This document shows positions 9,196 through 20,270 of a DNA stretch of 64,000 nt, in pieces (the stretch's first letter is position 1; each line of letters starts with the position of its first letter). The position numbers and the translations under genes are program-made. Origin of the DNA: Prochlorococcus sp. AG-347-J14 (lineage in GTDB: Bacteria > Cyanobacteriota > Cyanobacteriia > PCC-6307 > Cyanobiaceae); contig QCBU01000002.1 of NCBI GenBank assembly GCA_003281505.1, positions 1-64,000 of the forward strand, written 5' to 3'. Below the pieces are notes generated by a model. It worked only from the letters and a program-made list of their open reading frames with translations, made no database searches and had not been told where the DNA came from.

Positions 9196-9930
9196 TTAAG
9201 GAGAAGTATTAGTGGAAGCTCGTAATTGAGAAAATAATTTTGAAAATGTTGGATTTGTAGTGTTATTTTTCTCATCTGGATTAACTATCCCAGCCGAAAT
9301 TATTGTTCTAAAAGCATCTTCAACAGAAATATCCAAATCCTTTACAGAAGCTTCAGGAACGAGTGTATACCAACCAGTGGTTGGGTTTGGTGCTGTAGGT
9401 ATAAAAACACTAATTAACTTTTCGTCCAATTCTGGCTGCAGAGAAGGTCCTACATCTCCAGTTACAAAACCTATACTATATAGTCCTTCACGAGGATATT
9501 CAACTAAAACAACTCTTCTAAATCTATTAGATTTATTACTTAAGAAAGTTTCTAGCAATTGTTTAAGAGTTTTATAAACCGCTCCAGCTACTGGAATTTT
9601 TGATAATGTCCCCTCTCCAAATTCTAATAACCATCTTCCAACGAAATTTCTTGCCATCAAGCCTATAAGCAAAATTGCTAATAAAGGAACCGTTAAGCCT
9701 AAGGTAAGGTTAATTAAATCTTGTAATAAGGGATTTAAATTAATAAAAGGATTTAGTTGCTTTGGAACTGAAGTAACTAAAGTTAAAACAAATTTACTAA
9801 CTAGTGATGAAAGCCAGATTGTAGTTGCTAGGGGTATTACAACTAACAACCCAGCAATAAGATCATTTTTAAGATCTTGTTGAAGCCTAGATCCTAAATT
9901 TGAATCCTGATTTTGATTAGATTCAACCAA
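9196..9930 (-). CDS. DUF502 family membrane protein
   Basis: Conserved bacterial membrane protein of unknown biochemical role. Two hydrophobic segments are evident: IPLATTIWLSSLVSKFVLTLV (about 33-53) and LGLTVPLLAILLIGLMA (about 77-93). After these comes the conserved soluble part with SKIPVAGAVYKTLKQ and VFIPTAPNPTTGWYTLVPEASV, typical of DUF502. The start is TTG at 9930 (MVESNQNQ); no early ATG is available in frame. It leads the minus-strand group with nusB and ftsY. Function is not known and I do not propose one. Confidence 0.88.
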   Translation of the reverse strand: MVESNQNQDSNLGSRLQQDLKNDLIAGLLVVIPLATTIWLSSLVSKFVLTLVTSVPKQLNPFINLNPLLQDLINLTLGLTVPLLAILLIGLMARNFVGRWLLEFGEGTLSKIPVAGAVYKTLKQLLETFLSNKSNRFRRVVLVEYPREGLYSIGFVTGDVGPSLQPELDEKLISVFIPTAPNPTTGWYTLVPEASVKDLDISVEDAFRTIISAGIVNPDEKNNTTNPTFSKLFSQLRASTNTSP

Positions 9931-9988
9931 AATAACTTTTCTAACTATATTAACTTTACTAATAATTTAACTGTTTTTACTTAGTTAG

Positions 9989-10022
9989 GATATATTTTTT
10001 TTAAATATATCTTTTTTTTTTA
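9989..10022 (+). other. AT hairpin with long T tract between divergent genes
   Basis: A nine-base stem GATATATTT/AAATATATC (9989-9997 and 10003-10011) with a five-T loop is followed by about 11 T residues. The shape is that of an intrinsic terminator on the plus strand, but it lies upstream of queG and no plus-strand gene precedes it. Stem pairing is seen; any role (leader attenuation or antisense termination) is inference. Confidence 0.35.
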
Positions 10023-10074
10023 TAAGTTTATTTTCTAAAATAACTTTTTTTAAAAATATTTTTATAATAAAAAA

Positions 10075-11031
10075 ATGATTAATATGAGTCAGAAAAAAAA
10101 AGAATTAAGTAAAAAATTAAAAGAAAGAGCTATTTTTGAAGGTTTTACAATTGCTGGAATAGCTTCAATACCAGGTAGTTCGCGTATAAAATTAAGAACT
10201 AATGCGCTAGAAAGATGGTTATCAAGTAATAACCATGCTGAAATGAAATGGATGGAAGCAGATGCAAGAAGAAATATAGACTCACTTTTTAAAGAAGCGA
10301 AAAGTGTTTTAAGTGTTGGATTTGCTTACATTAATTCACAAAATAACAACGATAATTTCCTCAAAGTAGCTAAATTTGGCCAAGGCGAAGATTATCACAA
10401 AGTGATTCACAAAAAATTAAAAAATATTGGTAAATGGATTAACCTAGAAATACCTGATTGCAAATGGAAAATATGTGTTGACACCTCTCCGCTGCTTGAA
10501 AAAGCATGGGCTGAGGAGGCTGGGATTGGTTGGATAGGTAAAAATAGTAATTTAATAAGCAAAAAAAATGGTTCTTGGCTGACTTTAGGTTTTATGATTC
10601 TCACAGAAGAATTAATGCCAGATAAACCTCATCAATCACTTTGTGGAAAATGTGATATTTGTATTGAACAATGTCCTACAGAGGCAATAGTAGAACCGTT
10701 TGTAATAAAATCAGATCTATGTATTGCGTATCACACAATAGAAAGCAGAGATGAAATTATACCAAAAAAAATAGAAAAAAATTTAAACGGATGGGTGGCG
10801 GGATGTGATATTTGTCAAGATATATGCCCATGGAATAAGTCAGTGCCATACAACAATAATGATGATACTGCACCTAAAGAATGGATTAAAAATATTAATT
10901 TTGAATCGCTAAATTGGGACGAAGAAACTTGGAAAGAAAATCTAAAAGGAACTACATTAAAAAGAATTAAGCCATGGATGTGGAAAAGAAATATTCAAGC
11001 AAACCTAAAGAATAAAGATAAAAAAATATGA
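10075..11031 (+). CDS. queG: Epoxyqueuosine reductase QueG
   Basis: Last step of queuosine synthesis: a cobalamin and Fe-S enzyme that reduces epoxyqueuosine to queuosine in tRNA wobble positions. The family stretch CVDTSPLLEKAWAEEAGIGWIGKN lies at 134-157. Two ferredoxin-like clusters follow: C190, C193, C196, C200 (CGKCDICIEQCP) and C244, C247, C251 (CDICQDICPW) together with C216. At 318 residues it is the short form without a HEAT-repeat tail. A second in-frame ATG at 10084 is an equally possible start. Its stop overlaps the start of the TPR gene (ATGA). queC and queE of the same pathway lie at 52080-53438. Confidence 0.95.
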   Translation: MINMSQKKKELSKKLKERAIFEGFTIAGIASIPGSSRIKLRTNALERWLSSNNHAEMKWMEADARRNIDSLFKEAKSVLSVGFAYINSQNNNDNFLKVAKFGQGEDYHKVIHKKLKNIGKWINLEIPDCKWKICVDTSPLLEKAWAEEAGIGWIGKNSNLISKKNGSWLTLGFMILTEELMPDKPHQSLCGKCDICIEQCPTEAIVEPFVIKSDLCIAYHTIESRDEIIPKKIEKNLNGWVAGCDICQDICPWNKSVPYNNNDDTAPKEWIKNINFESLNWDEETWKENLKGTTLKRIKPWMWKRNIQANLKNKDKKI

Positions 11032-11891
11032 AACATTTTTTAAAAAAAATAATCTGGATTTCCATCATTACTTTTTACTTTTTTGAAATAGATAAAGTTA
11101 AAGCAATAGTCCCTTATTATTATTTCCCAACAATAAAAAATTTACAAATGCAAAGTTCATATATTGGCAAAAATGCATATCAACTACTTTATTTCGGGCA
11201 GTATGAAGATAGTCTTAATTTAGCCAAATTAGCTATAAAAATAAATGCAAAAGATGAAAAGCTATGGTTAATTTTGGCTGAAGCAGAAATAGCTAACAAA
11301 CAATACAAAAACGCATTAAAATCTTTAAATAAAGCAGAAGAGATCAATTCAAACATTAGCGAGTTATATTTTGCGAAAAGTAATATTTACTTAAAAATTT
11401 CTCAACAAAAAAAAGCAAAGATTGCTTTAGAAAAAGGGATAAAGATAGAACCTAATAACCACAAAGCTATTTTTCAATTGGGAAATATCTTTTTAATGGA
11501 AAAAAATTATTTGGGCGCAATCAAATTATTTGATAAATCTATAAAAATCAAACCTGATTTTTGGCAAGCAATCAATAACCAGGGTTTAGCTTATTTCGAG
11601 AAAAACAATATAGATCTATCAGTCAAACTATTTGAAAGTGCAATCTCAATTCAGGAAAATGCTGAACCATTACTAGGACTTGCCTCATGTTTAAGAATTA
11701 ATAATACTAAATTAGCAATTCAGCTAGCCAAAAAAGCTTTGGCTAAAGATCCCAAATATGTCAATTATGACTTTAGGAAAGAACAGTTATGGGGAGAAAA
11801 ATTACAAGCCTCTACAGAAATTCTTTTACAAAATGAACAACTTCAAAAAGATGTAATACTTGCAAAATCAAAAATAATTGAATCATCTTAA
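11028..11891 (+). CDS. TPR-repeat protein with N-terminal membrane segment
   Basis: Residues 6-22 (KKIIWISIITFYFFEID) form an uncleaved membrane anchor or a signal peptide. From about 45 to 225 come five or so tetratricopeptide repeats, seen as the alternating pattern LAKLAIKINAKDEKLWLILAEAEI, ALKSLNKAEEIN, ALEKGIKIEPNNHKAIFQLGNIFL and AIKLFDKSIKIKPDFWQAINNQGLAYFE. TPRs bind other proteins, so this is probably a membrane or periplasmic scaffold. The gene overlaps queG by four bases and is probably translated with it. The partner and pathway are unknown. Confidence 0.85.
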   Translation: MKHFLKKIIWISIITFYFFEIDKVKAIVPYYYFPTIKNLQMQSSYIGKNAYQLLYFGQYEDSLNLAKLAIKINAKDEKLWLILAEAEIANKQYKNALKSLNKAEEINSNISELYFAKSNIYLKISQQKKAKIALEKGIKIEPNNHKAIFQLGNIFLMEKNYLGAIKLFDKSIKIKPDFWQAINNQGLAYFEKNNIDLSVKLFESAISIQENAEPLLGLASCLRINNTKLAIQLAKKALAKDPKYVNYDFRKEQLWGEKLQASTEILLQNEQLQKDVILAKSKIIESS

Positions 11892-11970
11892 TTTTCAATA
11901 CTGGTAAATATTTTTTTACCTATTAGTCTTAATTTAGCTAATCAATAATTTTTTAAAATTTTGCGCTCTA

Positions 11971-14412
11971 ATGGATAAGAAAAATTTTACTTCTATCTCG
12001 CTTCAAGAAGAAATGCAACGTTCTTATTTGGAGTATGCAATGAGCGTAATAGTTGGACGCGCTCTTCCCGATGCAAGAGACGGTCTTAAGCCTGTACAAA
12101 GAAGAATACTATTTGCAATGTACGAATTAGGCTTAACACCTGATAAACCATTTAGAAAGTGTGCGAGAGTTGTAGGAGATGTACTTGGAAAGTATCATCC
12201 TCACGGAGATCAAGCAGTATATGATGCATTAGTAAGATTAGTACAAAATTTTTCAAGTAAACATCCCGCTCTTGAAGGACATGGAAATTTTGGATCTGTA
12301 GATAATGATCCACCAGCAGCAATGAGATATACTGAGACTAGATTAGCACCGATAGCTCATAAAGGATTTCTTGAAGAAATTGGATCAGAAACTGTAAGCT
12401 TTTCAAATAACTTTGACGGTTCACAAAAAGAGCCAGATGTTCTACCAGCTCAACTTCCATTTTTATTGTTGAACGGTTCTTCAGGTATTGCTGTTGGTAT
12501 GGCAACAAACATACCCCCTCATAACCTAAGCGAAATTATAGATGGTTTGATTGCTCTACTAAACAATAAAGACATAAGCAATAAAAACCTTTCTAAGATT
12601 ATTAAAGGACCTGATTTTCCTACTGGCGGAGAGTTGATTTATAGTCCAGCAATAGAAGAACTTTATGAAACGGGAAAAGGATCTTTAACAATAAGAGGAG
12701 TTATAAATACGGAAGAAGTAAATTTAGGCAAAGGTAAACATAAAAAGAATGCTCTAATCATTACGGAACTTCCTTACCAAATTAATAAAGCAGGTTGGAT
12801 TGAAAAACTCGCAGAACTTGTTAATTCAGGAAAAGTTCATGGGATCTCTGATATTAGGGATGAGAGCGATAGAGATGGCATGAGAATTGTAATAGAACTA
12901 AAAAAAGATTCTAATTCTGAACTTGTAATTTCTAATTTGTATAAAAAAACAACTCTCCAAACAAATTATGGTGCGATATTCTTGGCTTTGGTTAAAGGCA
13001 AGCCTGTACAACTAAACCTAAAAAAATATCTCAACTATTTTCTAGAATTTAGAGAAGAAACAATTAGAAAAAGAACTTATTTTTTTCTAAACAATACTCT
13101 TGAAAAACTAGAAATATCAAAAGGATTATCTAAAGCGACAAAAAACATAAAAAAAGTTATAGCAATTATTGAAAAGTCAGAAAATTCTGTGGAAGCTAGA
13201 TCAAAATTAATTAAAAATTTTTTCTTAAGTGATAAACAAGCAAATTCCGTTTTGGATATGCCACTAAGAAAATTAACAAATCTTGAAAAAAATCAAATTG
13301 ATGATGAAATAAAAAAATTGGAAGAAAAAAAGGATTATTTTCAAAAATTATTGAATCAAAGAGAATTATTAATTAAATTACTTATAGAAGAATTATTAAT
13401 ACTAAAGAAAAAATATAATGTTACACGTAAAACAAAAGTAATTAAAAATATTAATCAAAATGAAGAATTAGAAACACTTAATAAACAGATATTAGAAGAC
13501 TATATTAATAAAAAAACAAAATTATTTATAGACAATAGACTCTATTTAAAAAGGATGATTTTAAGTAATTACAAGAAATCATTTGAGGTTGCAAATAAAA
13601 TTATAGATAATAAAAATATTCAAAAATTTATATGCAATATTGAAAAAAATATAAAATTAATTGGAATCACTAATACAGGAAAAGTTTTTAATATTGATTG
13701 GGAGTCTAATGTTAATAAAGACTATAAATTAGACAATAAAATTCTTGGAAACATACATCCTAGTGAAATAATAAATTTTCATTCAATTAAAAAAGACACT
13801 TGCAATTATTTATGCATCTTAAATTCAGATGGAAGATTTAAAAAAGTTTTATTTGATGAAGATATGATTAAAAGTAATAGATCTTTCACGATTACAAAAT
13901 TAAAAAATAATTTAACAACAATTGATTCATTTATTTCAAATGAGAAAAAAGATTTAATAATATTAACGTCAATAGGAAGAATTTTTAGATTTAATTTATC
14001 AAATAAATTTTTAACACCAACCTCTAAACAATCTCAAGGATTAATCCTATCAAAACTTTTACCAACTGAAAAAATAGTTTCTTGTTGTTTATTTCATAAT
14101 GAAGAAAATGTTTTTTTAATATCTAAACAAGGACAAATCTTTAATATAGATAGTAGTGAAATTTATTACTCAAATGAAAGCAGTTTGGGATACTTAAATG
14201 AAAAAACCCAACTTAAAAACGATTACTTTCTCAAAATAATGACAAGTAAAAATTTCCTTGATATCGAAACTAATAAAAATAAATCTGCAAGATTGGACCT
14301 CAATAAATTAAATTTCAAATCTAATAAATCAAATTTTTTAATTGATTTTTTAAAATTAGATAAAGATGAATACCTTGAAAATTGTTTCCGACTTGAAAAC
14401 TTTCTCGACTAA
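11971..14412 (+). CDS. DNA gyrase/topoisomerase IV subunit A paralogue without a GyrA box
   Basis: Type IIA topoisomerase breakage-reunion subunit, 813 residues. The N-terminal domain is well conserved: [12 protein letters not shown] at 69-80 and the catalytic tyrosine Y120 in [10 protein letters not shown]. Position 81, equivalent to E. coli GyrA Ser83 in the quinolone region, is Gln. From about 540 the C-terminal pinwheel is recognisable by repeated strands such as [39 protein letters not shown] and [13 protein letters not shown], but the QRRGGKG box needed by gyrase for wrapping is absent. This points to a ParC-like role or a divergent second GyrA. Its stop overlaps that of purF by four bases. 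Confidence 0.93.
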   Translation: MDKKNFTSISLQEEMQRSYLEYAMSVIVGRALPDARDGLKPVQRRILFAMYELGLTPDKPFRKCARVVGDVLGKYHPHGDQAVYDALVRLVQNFSSKHPALEGHGNFGSVDNDPPAAMRYTETRLAPIAHKGFLEEIGSETVSFSNNFDGSQKEPDVLPAQLPFLLLNGSSGIAVGMATNIPPHNLSEIIDGLIALLNNKDISNKNLSKIIKGPDFPTGGELIYSPAIEELYETGKGSLTIRGVINTEEVNLGKGKHKKNALIITELPYQINKAGWIEKLAELVNSGKVHGISDIRDESDRDGMRIVIELKKDSNSELVISNLYKKTTLQTNYGAIFLALVKGKPVQLNLKKYLNYFLEFREETIRKRTYFFLNNTLEKLEISKGLSKATKNIKKVIAIIEKSENSVEARSKLIKNFFLSDKQANSVLDMPLRKLTNLEKNQIDDEIKKLEEKKDYFQKLLNQRELLIKLLIEELLILKKKYNVTRKTKVIKNINQNEELETLNKQILEDYINKKTKLFIDNRLYLKRMILSNYKKSFEVANKIIDNKNIQKFICNIEKNIKLIGITNTGKVFNIDWESNVNKDYKLDNKILGNIHPSEIINFHSIKKDTCNYLCILNSDGRFKKVLFDEDMIKSNRSFTITKLKNNLTTIDSFISNEKKDLIILTSIGRIFRFNLSNKFLTPTSKQSQGLILSKLLPTEKIVSCCLFHNEENVFLISKQGQIFNIDSSEIYYSNESSLGYLNEKTQLKNDYFLKIMTSKNFLDIETNKNKSARLDLNKLNFKSNKSNFLIDFLKLDKDEYLENCFRLENFLD

Positions 14413-15869
14413 GATTTATATTCATTTTCAACCCAATTCAAGTATTCTTGATTTACTGTTCCGGTTACATAAGAACCAGTAAAGCAACTCATCTCCAAAT
14501 CTTTAATAGGGGAATCACTTATTATAGATTTACGCAAACTTTCAACACTTTGATAAACAAGGTTATCAATTTCAAGATGATCAGCAATTTCACTTATTGT
14601 TCTATCATGAGCAATTAATTCATCTCTATTAGGCATATTGATTCCATAAACATGTGGATAACGAACAGGAGGAGCTGCTGATGTAAAAAAGACTTTATTT
14701 GCTCCTGCATCTTTAGCCATTTGGACAATTTCTTTTGAAGTAGTACCTCTTACTATCGAATCATCAACAATTAATACATTTTTATTTTTAAACTCTGCAC
14801 TCATAGCATTTAATTTTTGTCTTACAGATTTCTTACGTTTCTGTTGACCAGGCATTATGAATGTTCGACCAACATATCTATTTTTAAAAAAACCTTCCCT
14901 ATATTCTATCCCTAACTGTCTTGCAACTTGCATTGCCGCAGGTCGAGAAGAATCAGGAATAGGCATAACTACATCAACATCTCCAGAATTAATTGTCTGT
15001 TTTATTGTCTCTGCCAAATAATCCCCCATCTTCAAACGAGCTTTATAAACTGAAATTCCATTCATAATTGAATCTGGCCTAGCTAGATAAACATATTCAA
15101 AAGCACAAGGGAAAAACCTAGGATTTTCAGAACATTGCTTAGAAAAAAACTCTCCATTAAGATTTATAAAAACAGCTTCTCCAGGATCTACATCTCTCAC
15201 TACTTGATAATCATTATTCTCAAGAACTAGAGATTCACTAGCAACCATCCATTCTTCTTTTTTTGTAGTTAATGAAAGTCTTTTACCTATCACTAAAGGT
15301 CTAATACCGAAAGGATCTCTGAATGCTAATAAACCATGTCCTGAAATCAATGCAATTGAAGCATATGAACCCTGAATTCTTTTATGTAAAGATTTGACCG
15401 CATTAAAAATAATATCGGGTTCTAATTCTTGATTATGAATTTGTTCTTGCAATTCTGTTGCAAATACATTTAACAACATTTCAGTATCACTTGAAGAGTT
15501 TGTATGTCGCTTATCAATATTAAATAATTGTTTTTCTAAGTCTCTGGTATTCGTCAAGTTTCCATTATGTATTAAAACAATCCCATAAGGAGCATTAACA
15601 TAAAAAGGCTGTGCCTCCTCTACACTTTCTGCTGATCCCTTTGTTGCATACCTAACATGACCCAATCCAATTTTGCCAATTAAATTCCTCATATCTCTAG
15701 TTCTATAAGCAGTATTAACATGACCTTTAGCCTTATGTATATGAAAAACAGTATTTTCCATTGTGGCTATGCCTGTTGAGTCTTGACCTCTATGCTGCAA
15801 AAGCAAAAGACTATCGTAAATTTGCTGGTTTACATCATCTGAAGAAACGATTCCAACTATTCCGCACAT
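14409..15869 (-). CDS. purF: Amidophosphoribosyltransferase PurF
   Basis: First committed step of purine synthesis: transfers glutamine amide nitrogen to PRPP to make phosphoribosylamine. It begins [10 protein letters not shown], so Cys2 becomes the N-terminal nucleophile after Met removal, with no propeptide. The class II glutamine amidotransferase domain covers about 2-230; the PRPP-binding motif [14 protein letters not shown] lies near 350-365 in the phosphoribosyltransferase domain. The length of 486 residues is normal. It follows purL on the same strand with a 47-base gap, an order common in this lineage. Confidence 0.97.
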   Translation of the reverse strand: MCGIVGIVSSDDVNQQIYDSLLLLQHRGQDSTGIATMENTVFHIHKAKGHVNTAYRTRDMRNLIGKIGLGHVRYATKGSAESVEEAQPFYVNAPYGIVLIHNGNLTNTRDLEKQLFNIDKRHTNSSSDTEMLLNVFATELQEQIHNQELEPDIIFNAVKSLHKRIQGSYASIALISGHGLLAFRDPFGIRPLVIGKRLSLTTKKEEWMVASESLVLENNDYQVVRDVDPGEAVFINLNGEFFSKQCSENPRFFPCAFEYVYLARPDSIMNGISVYKARLKMGDYLAETIKQTINSGDVDVVMPIPDSSRPAAMQVARQLGIEYREGFFKNRYVGRTFIMPGQQKRKKSVRQKLNAMSAEFKNKNVLIVDDSIVRGTTSKEIVQMAKDAGANKVFFTSAAPPVRYPHVYGINMPNRDELIAHDRTISEIADHLEIDNLVYQSVESLRKSIISDSPIKDLEMSCFTGSYVTGTVNQEYLNWVENEYKS

Positions 15870-15916
15870 AACTTAATATCTATAAAAGATTAATAGTTGA
15901 GAAAGATTTTTCATAT

Positions 15917-18256
15917 TTAAAAGTAACCTGAAATACTATTATTAAATTTTTCGGATAATTCCTCAACCCTAATATTGCAGATATTTTTATCTTGAATTTT
16001 TATATTCAGCGTATCGCTACATACATATCCTATTTTTTTTACATAAACACTTGATGGGAAATTATTTTGATTTTGTTTTAAATAATTAAACCATTCGTTT
16101 TGTTTCATTTTACTTATTGAAAAAATAATTCTTGACCCCCCTTCAGCAAACAATAAATTATCAACTCTATTTAAATCTTTCTCTAATTCTATAGTTGCAC
16201 CCCTTGCAGACAAAATACAAGACTCTGCTAAAGCTATAGCTAAACCTCCATCGCTAATATCATGAGAAGAAACTACAAGACTGTTTAAAATCGCATTTCT
16301 TAAAAAACTCTGGCAAAACTTTTCATCCAACAAATCTATTTTTGGAGGCCGACCTGTAATTTCTCCATGAAAATATTCCAGATAAGAACTAGCTGCGATT
16401 TTCACTTCTGATTTAGAAGAACCAATTAACCAGATTTGATCATCAATATTTTTCCATTCACTACTTATAGCTTTTTCGACATTATCTATCTTTCCAACCA
16501 TTCCAATAACAGGAGTAGGATTGATAGGGGTAATGAGATTTTCTTTATCTTTAGATTCATTATATAAAGAAACATTACCTCCTGTAACAGGAGTTTCTAA
16601 AGCTTTACAGGCTTCAGCAATTCCATTACATGAAGATGAGAGTTGCCAATATCCTATTTCATTCTCAGGGGAAGAAAAATTTAAATTATTTGTAATTGCT
16701 ACAGGTTCAGCACCAACACAACTAACATTTCTAGCGGACTCTGCAACGGCAGCGATAGATCCTCTAAAAGGATCAAGCGCAACCCATCTACTATTGCAAT
16801 CAACTGAAGCAGCAACACCAGAAAATACTTTACTTTTAGTTTTTTTATTTTGTTCTCTTAGTCTTACTACAGCAGCATCTGATTTTCCAGGTGTAAATAC
16901 TGTATTTGCTTGTACTTGAGAGTCATATTGTTTATAAATCCATCGTTTAGAAGCTATTGATGGATTAGAGAGGAGTTTTAAAATAATTTCCGAGAAAGAA
17001 AAATTCTTATTTTCCTTTAATGAAAATATTTTTTGCTCATGAATTTCTGGTAAATCATTTTCTTTCCATTCCCATTTATCTAAAAGATCATCGGGTGGAT
17101 TATTGATCACATTGTGTAAATTCACAGGAGTATCATCAGATAGGGCAGAAGTAGGTATTTGGGCCACAATTTTACCTTTATGTGAAATAATTACCTCCTT
17201 AGTTCCTATCACTTCACCAATAACACTGGCATATAATCCCCATTTATTAAATTTTTCAATAAGATCATTAATTTTTTCTTCTTTAACGACAAACAACATT
17301 CTTTCTTGCGATTCAGATAATAAATATTGATATGAGGACATATCATCTTCTCTAGAAGGGACCAAATCTAAATCAATAGATATCCCTAAATTTCCATTAG
17401 CAGCCATTTCTGCGCTACTGCATGTTAAACCTGCAGCCCCCATATCTTGAGCTGCAATTACATCCCCTGTCTTGAAAGCATCCAAACAAGCTTCAATAAG
17501 ACTTTTCTCAACAAATGGATCACCTACCTGAACTGCAGGTCTATCATCCAATGAGGCTGTAGTTAATTCTGAGCTAGCAAAACTAGCACCACCAACACCA
17601 TCTCTACCAGTTGTATTACCAACATATAACACTGGTGATCCTACATTTTTAGCTCCAGAACAAACGATTTCCTCGGTCTCTAGAAGTCCTAAAGCCATAA
17701 CATTAACTAAAGGATTTCCAGAGTAACTATTATCGAAGTCAATTTCACCTCCAACAGTCGGCACACCTACGCAATTTCCATAATGTGCAATACCGGATAC
17801 AACTCCTCGCAGTAAATCAACGTTTGATAATTTATCAAGGTTGCCGAATCTCAATGAATTCAATACTGCGATTGGCCTTGCGCCCATTGTAAATATATCT
17901 CTTAAAATTCCTCCTACACCTGTAGCTGCGCCTTGAAAAGGTTCAATAGCAGAAGGATGGTTATGACTTTCTATTTTAAAAACAAGTTTTTGATTATTTC
18001 CAACATCAATAACACCAGCATTTTCTCCAGGTCCAACTAAAACATTTTTACCTTTGGTGGGAAACTTAGATAGTAAAAGTTTTGAATTTCTATAACAACA
18101 ATGTTCAGACCACATAACGCCAAACATGCCTAATTCCGTTCTATTAGGTTTTCTCTTTAATCTTTTGCAAATTTCTTCGTAATCATTAACTGTTAAATTT
18201 TCAACTTTTAGTGCTTCATTAAGATCATATAGATCTTTATTATCTTGATTTATCAT
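15917..18256 (-). CDS. purL: Phosphoribosylformylglycinamidine synthase subunit PurL (small type)
   Basis: Fourth step of purine synthesis: ATP-dependent conversion of FGAR to FGAM using ammonia. At 779 residues it is the short PurL that needs separate PurQ and PurS, not the 1300-residue single-chain form. Visible family features are [17 protein letters not shown] near 42-58, [39 protein letters not shown] and [22 protein letters not shown], plus a second AIRS-type repeat from about 420 ([16 protein letters not shown]). ATG start at 18256, three bases after the upstream gene. purQ and purS are not in this window. Confidence 0.97.
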   Translation of the reverse strand: MINQDNKDLYDLNEALKVENLTVNDYEEICKRLKRKPNRTELGMFGVMWSEHCCYRNSKLLLSKFPTKGKNVLVGPGENAGVIDVGNNQKLVFKIESHNHPSAIEPFQGAATGVGGILRDIFTMGARPIAVLNSLRFGNLDKLSNVDLLRGVVSGIAHYGNCVGVPTVGGEIDFDNSYSGNPLVNVMALGLLETEEIVCSGAKNVGSPVLYVGNTTGRDGVGGASFASSELTTASLDDRPAVQVGDPFVEKSLIEACLDAFKTGDVIAAQDMGAAGLTCSSAEMAANGNLGISIDLDLVPSREDDMSSYQYLLSESQERMLFVVKEEKINDLIEKFNKWGLYASVIGEVIGTKEVIISHKGKIVAQIPTSALSDDTPVNLHNVINNPPDDLLDKWEWKENDLPEIHEQKIFSLKENKNFSFSEIILKLLSNPSIASKRWIYKQYDSQVQANTVFTPGKSDAAVVRLREQNKKTKSKVFSGVAASVDCNSRWVALDPFRGSIAAVAESARNVSCVGAEPVAITNNLNFSSPENEIGYWQLSSSCNGIAEACKALETPVTGGNVSLYNESKDKENLITPINPTPVIGMVGKIDNVEKAISSEWKNIDDQIWLIGSSKSEVKIAASSYLEYFHGEITGRPPKIDLLDEKFCQSFLRNAILNSLVVSSHDISDGGLAIALAESCILSARGATIELEKDLNRVDNLLFAEGGSRIIFSISKMKQNEWFNYLKQNQNNFPSSVYVKKIGYVCSDTLNIKIQDKNICNIRVEELSEKFNNSISGYF

Positions 18257-18259
18257 TAT

Positions 18260-18967
18260 TTATATCCAAGGGTCATCTTCTTTTTTTTCACTAAACGGTA
18301 TAGATGTTCTGTCATTATTATAAAAACTTTTTTGTTTAAAATCTAAGTTTTGGCTTATATCTTCATCTTCTTCAAGCCATTCCTCTAATCTATTAGAAGC
18401 AATATTTTTCATATCATCAAATCTATTAAAAATTTTTTTTCCTTTTTGCATAAATTCATTTTTAATACTTGATTTTATTAAAGATAAATCATCTAAAGAA
18501 TTACTTTCACAAAATACCAATCCCGGTTGTTGATCATTGATATTATCAATAGTTAATTTCCATCTACTAGAACCTGGAATCTTAGGATTAGATCTAGAAA
18601 CTAAGTAATATTTAATTTTCCCCGTTTTTATTTCAAATAAAAAATCTGCAATAACTCCTATCTTTGATCCATTTATATTTATAAGGTTAGCTTCTATTAA
18701 AGTTGGAAACCTATTTAAAGTTGCTAAATCCGAAATAGCTGGATCACCTTTAACATAAATTTCATTATCTATTATTTGAGAAATTTGATTTAATCGCCAA
18801 ACATTTCTTTTTAAATCAAAATTTGAAGGACGAGAGTACCATCCTAGAATACGGTGAACTGGAGGGTGCATCCAAACATTTTCTCCATGTCCATAATTAA
18901 GGATCATATTACCCTTAACGCTATAATTTAGTAATTCACTTAATAAAATTTCTTTAGGTAATTTCAA
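18260..18967 (-). CDS. PRC-barrel-like conserved protein
   Basis: Conserved neighbour of dnaN in this lineage. Residues about 5-75 (LLSELLNYSVKG and following) and about 90-135 (LIEANLININGSKIGVIADFLFEIKTGKIKYYLVSR) resemble two PRC-barrel beta folds, the second being the clearer. The C-terminal 60 residues are charged and probably disordered, ending in DDPWI. The start is TTG at 18967, one base after the dnaN stop; the next Met would be residue 21 and would break the first barrel. PRC barrels occur in RNA processing, photosystem and other proteins, so function is open. It is probably co-transcribed with dnaN and purL. Confidence 0.8.
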   Translation of the reverse strand: MKLPKEILLSELLNYSVKGNMILNYGHGENVWMHPPVHRILGWYSRPSNFDLKRNVWRLNQISQIIDNEIYVKGDPAISDLATLNRFPTLIEANLININGSKIGVIADFLFEIKTGKIKYYLVSRSNPKIPGSSRWKLTIDNINDQQPGLVFCESNSLDDLSLIKSSIKNEFMQKGKKIFNRFDDMKNIASNRLEEWLEEDEDISQNLDFKQKSFYNNDRTSIPFSEKKEDDPWI

Positions 18968-18968
18968 A

Positions 18969-20126
18969 TCAAGAACGAACCTGCACAGGCATAACTAAAT
19001 AAGTAAAAGAATTAAGATTATCTTCTGGTACAAAAACAGCTGGAGTAGTTGCAATATTACACTTTAAAAGTACATTTTCAGAAGCAATAACTTTTAAACC
19101 TTCTAACAGATATCTTACGTTAAATGCAATATCAAAATTTTCACCAGAATAAGAAACAGGTATTGATTCATTTGCATTTCCAATATCTTGAGCATCTGCG
19201 CTGATTAAAGCTAAATCCGTGTCATCTAATTTAATCTTTACGACACTACTTTGCTGATCAGCCAAAACAGCAATTCTTTCTAATGCATTAATTAATTTTT
19301 TTGTATTGAAATTTAAAATTTTAGAGAAAGAATCAGGAATTAATTGTGAATAATTAGGATAAGTACCTTCTAAAGTTCTTGTAGTAATTATTTGATTAGA
19401 AGATATAAATACTACTTGACCTTTGTCATAGAAAAGCTTAATTGAATTTTCTGAGCTTCTCAAAGATACTAGTTTTTCAATTTCTCTTAATGATCTTGTT
19501 GGGATAGTCACCGATAAATCATCAACATTTGAAGATAAGTTTTCTTTATTTTCAATATGTTCTTCATTACCAATTAAAGCAACAGCCAACCTATGGCCAT
19601 CTGTAGAAGCAGACTCTAGATAATTAGGTTTGAAGGTAAAATTGACACCTGTGAGTAGTTGCTTTGAATCATCATTACTACTAGCAAAAATGGTAGATTT
19701 TAAAGCCTTTAAAAAAGAACTAGGATCAATATTCAAAGAAGTACCGCTCTCAACAAATGGTAAATTAGGATATTCATCAGAGGGTATTCCTTTTAAATTA
19801 AAAGAACCTCTGTCACTTTTTATTAGGATATTATCTGAATTCTCGTCAACTACTAGAGAAACGGGAGTTTCATTAGGTAGTTTGTTTACTATCTCGGATA
19901 AAAGTTTTGAAGGTATAGTAATAGCTCCACTATTTTTAACAGTTCCATCAAAAGAAGTTTGAATTCCTAAATTTAAGTCAAATCCTGTGACACTAATTTT
20001 ATTAGTTCCTTCGTCAGCTGTTAAAAGTATGTTTGCAAGAATTGGATGCGTTGGCCTTGAAGCAACTGCCTTGCTTACTAGTTGTATAGAATTATTTAAT
20101 TCATTTTGATTACAAATAATTTCCAT
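18969..20126 (-). CDS. dnaN: DNA polymerase III beta sliding clamp
   Basis: Ring-shaped clamp that tethers the replicative polymerase to DNA. The length is 385 residues with three clamp folds (about 1-120, 130-255, 256-385). Recognisable segments include the N-terminal MEIICNQNELNNSIQLVSKAVASRPTHPILANIL, TDGHRLAVA at about 175-183, and the C-terminal FTYLVMPVQVRS, whose MPV(Q/R) end is typical of bacterial clamps and forms part of the protein-binding pocket. ATG at 20126. It transcribes away from the putative replication origin at 20127-20463, as expected for a gene beside oriC. dnaA itself is not in this window. Confidence 0.97.
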   Translation of the reverse strand: MEIICNQNELNNSIQLVSKAVASRPTHPILANILLTADEGTNKISVTGFDLNLGIQTSFDGTVKNSGAITIPSKLLSEIVNKLPNETPVSLVVDENSDNILIKSDRGSFNLKGIPSDEYPNLPFVESGTSLNIDPSSFLKALKSTIFASSNDDSKQLLTGVNFTFKPNYLESASTDGHRLAVALIGNEEHIENKENLSSNVDDLSVTIPTRSLREIEKLVSLRSSENSIKLFYDKGQVVFISSNQIITTRTLEGTYPNYSQLIPDSFSKILNFNTKKLINALERIAVLADQQSSVVKIKLDDTDLALISADAQDIGNANESIPVSYSGENFDIAFNVRYLLEGLKVIASENVLLKCNIATTPAVFVPEDNLNSFTYLVMPVQVRS

Positions 20127-20236
20127 CAGAATTTGGAACTTTTTACAAATACAATATACTTTTTTCGTAAATTAAATTCAATAAATTTATTTTTTACTTT
20201 TTTCTAATATAAAAATAAATAATAAAATAAAAACTT

Positions 20237-20248
20237 TAGTAGTAGTAG
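20237..20248 (+). other. Candidate DnaA-trio (TAG x4)
   Basis: Four consecutive TAG triplets stand four bases from a directly abutting pair of DnaA-box-like 9-mers. Read from the boxes towards dnaN on this strand, the repeat is 3'-GAT-GAT-GAT-GAT-5', the polarity known for DnaA-trios, which guide DnaA filaments onto single-stranded DNA. A/T-only sequence follows. The arrangement is seen; activity is inferred. Confidence 0.65.
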
Positions 20249-20252
20249 TTCT

Positions 20253-20270
20253 TGTTGAAACTGTGGAATT
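20253..20270 (-). promoter_or_regulatory. Tandem pair of DnaA-box-like 9-mers
   Basis: On the minus strand AATTCCACA and GTTTCAACA directly abut and point towards the TAG triplets and the A/T tract. Each matches TTTTCCACA at 7 of 9 positions. Two head-to-tail boxes beside a trio are what is needed to nucleate a DnaA filament. Confidence 0.6.

Noticed and set aside
16521-16919. 132-residue plus-strand frame inside purL
   Set aside because: Antisense shadow of a well-conserved gene; no ribosome-binding site or domain seen.
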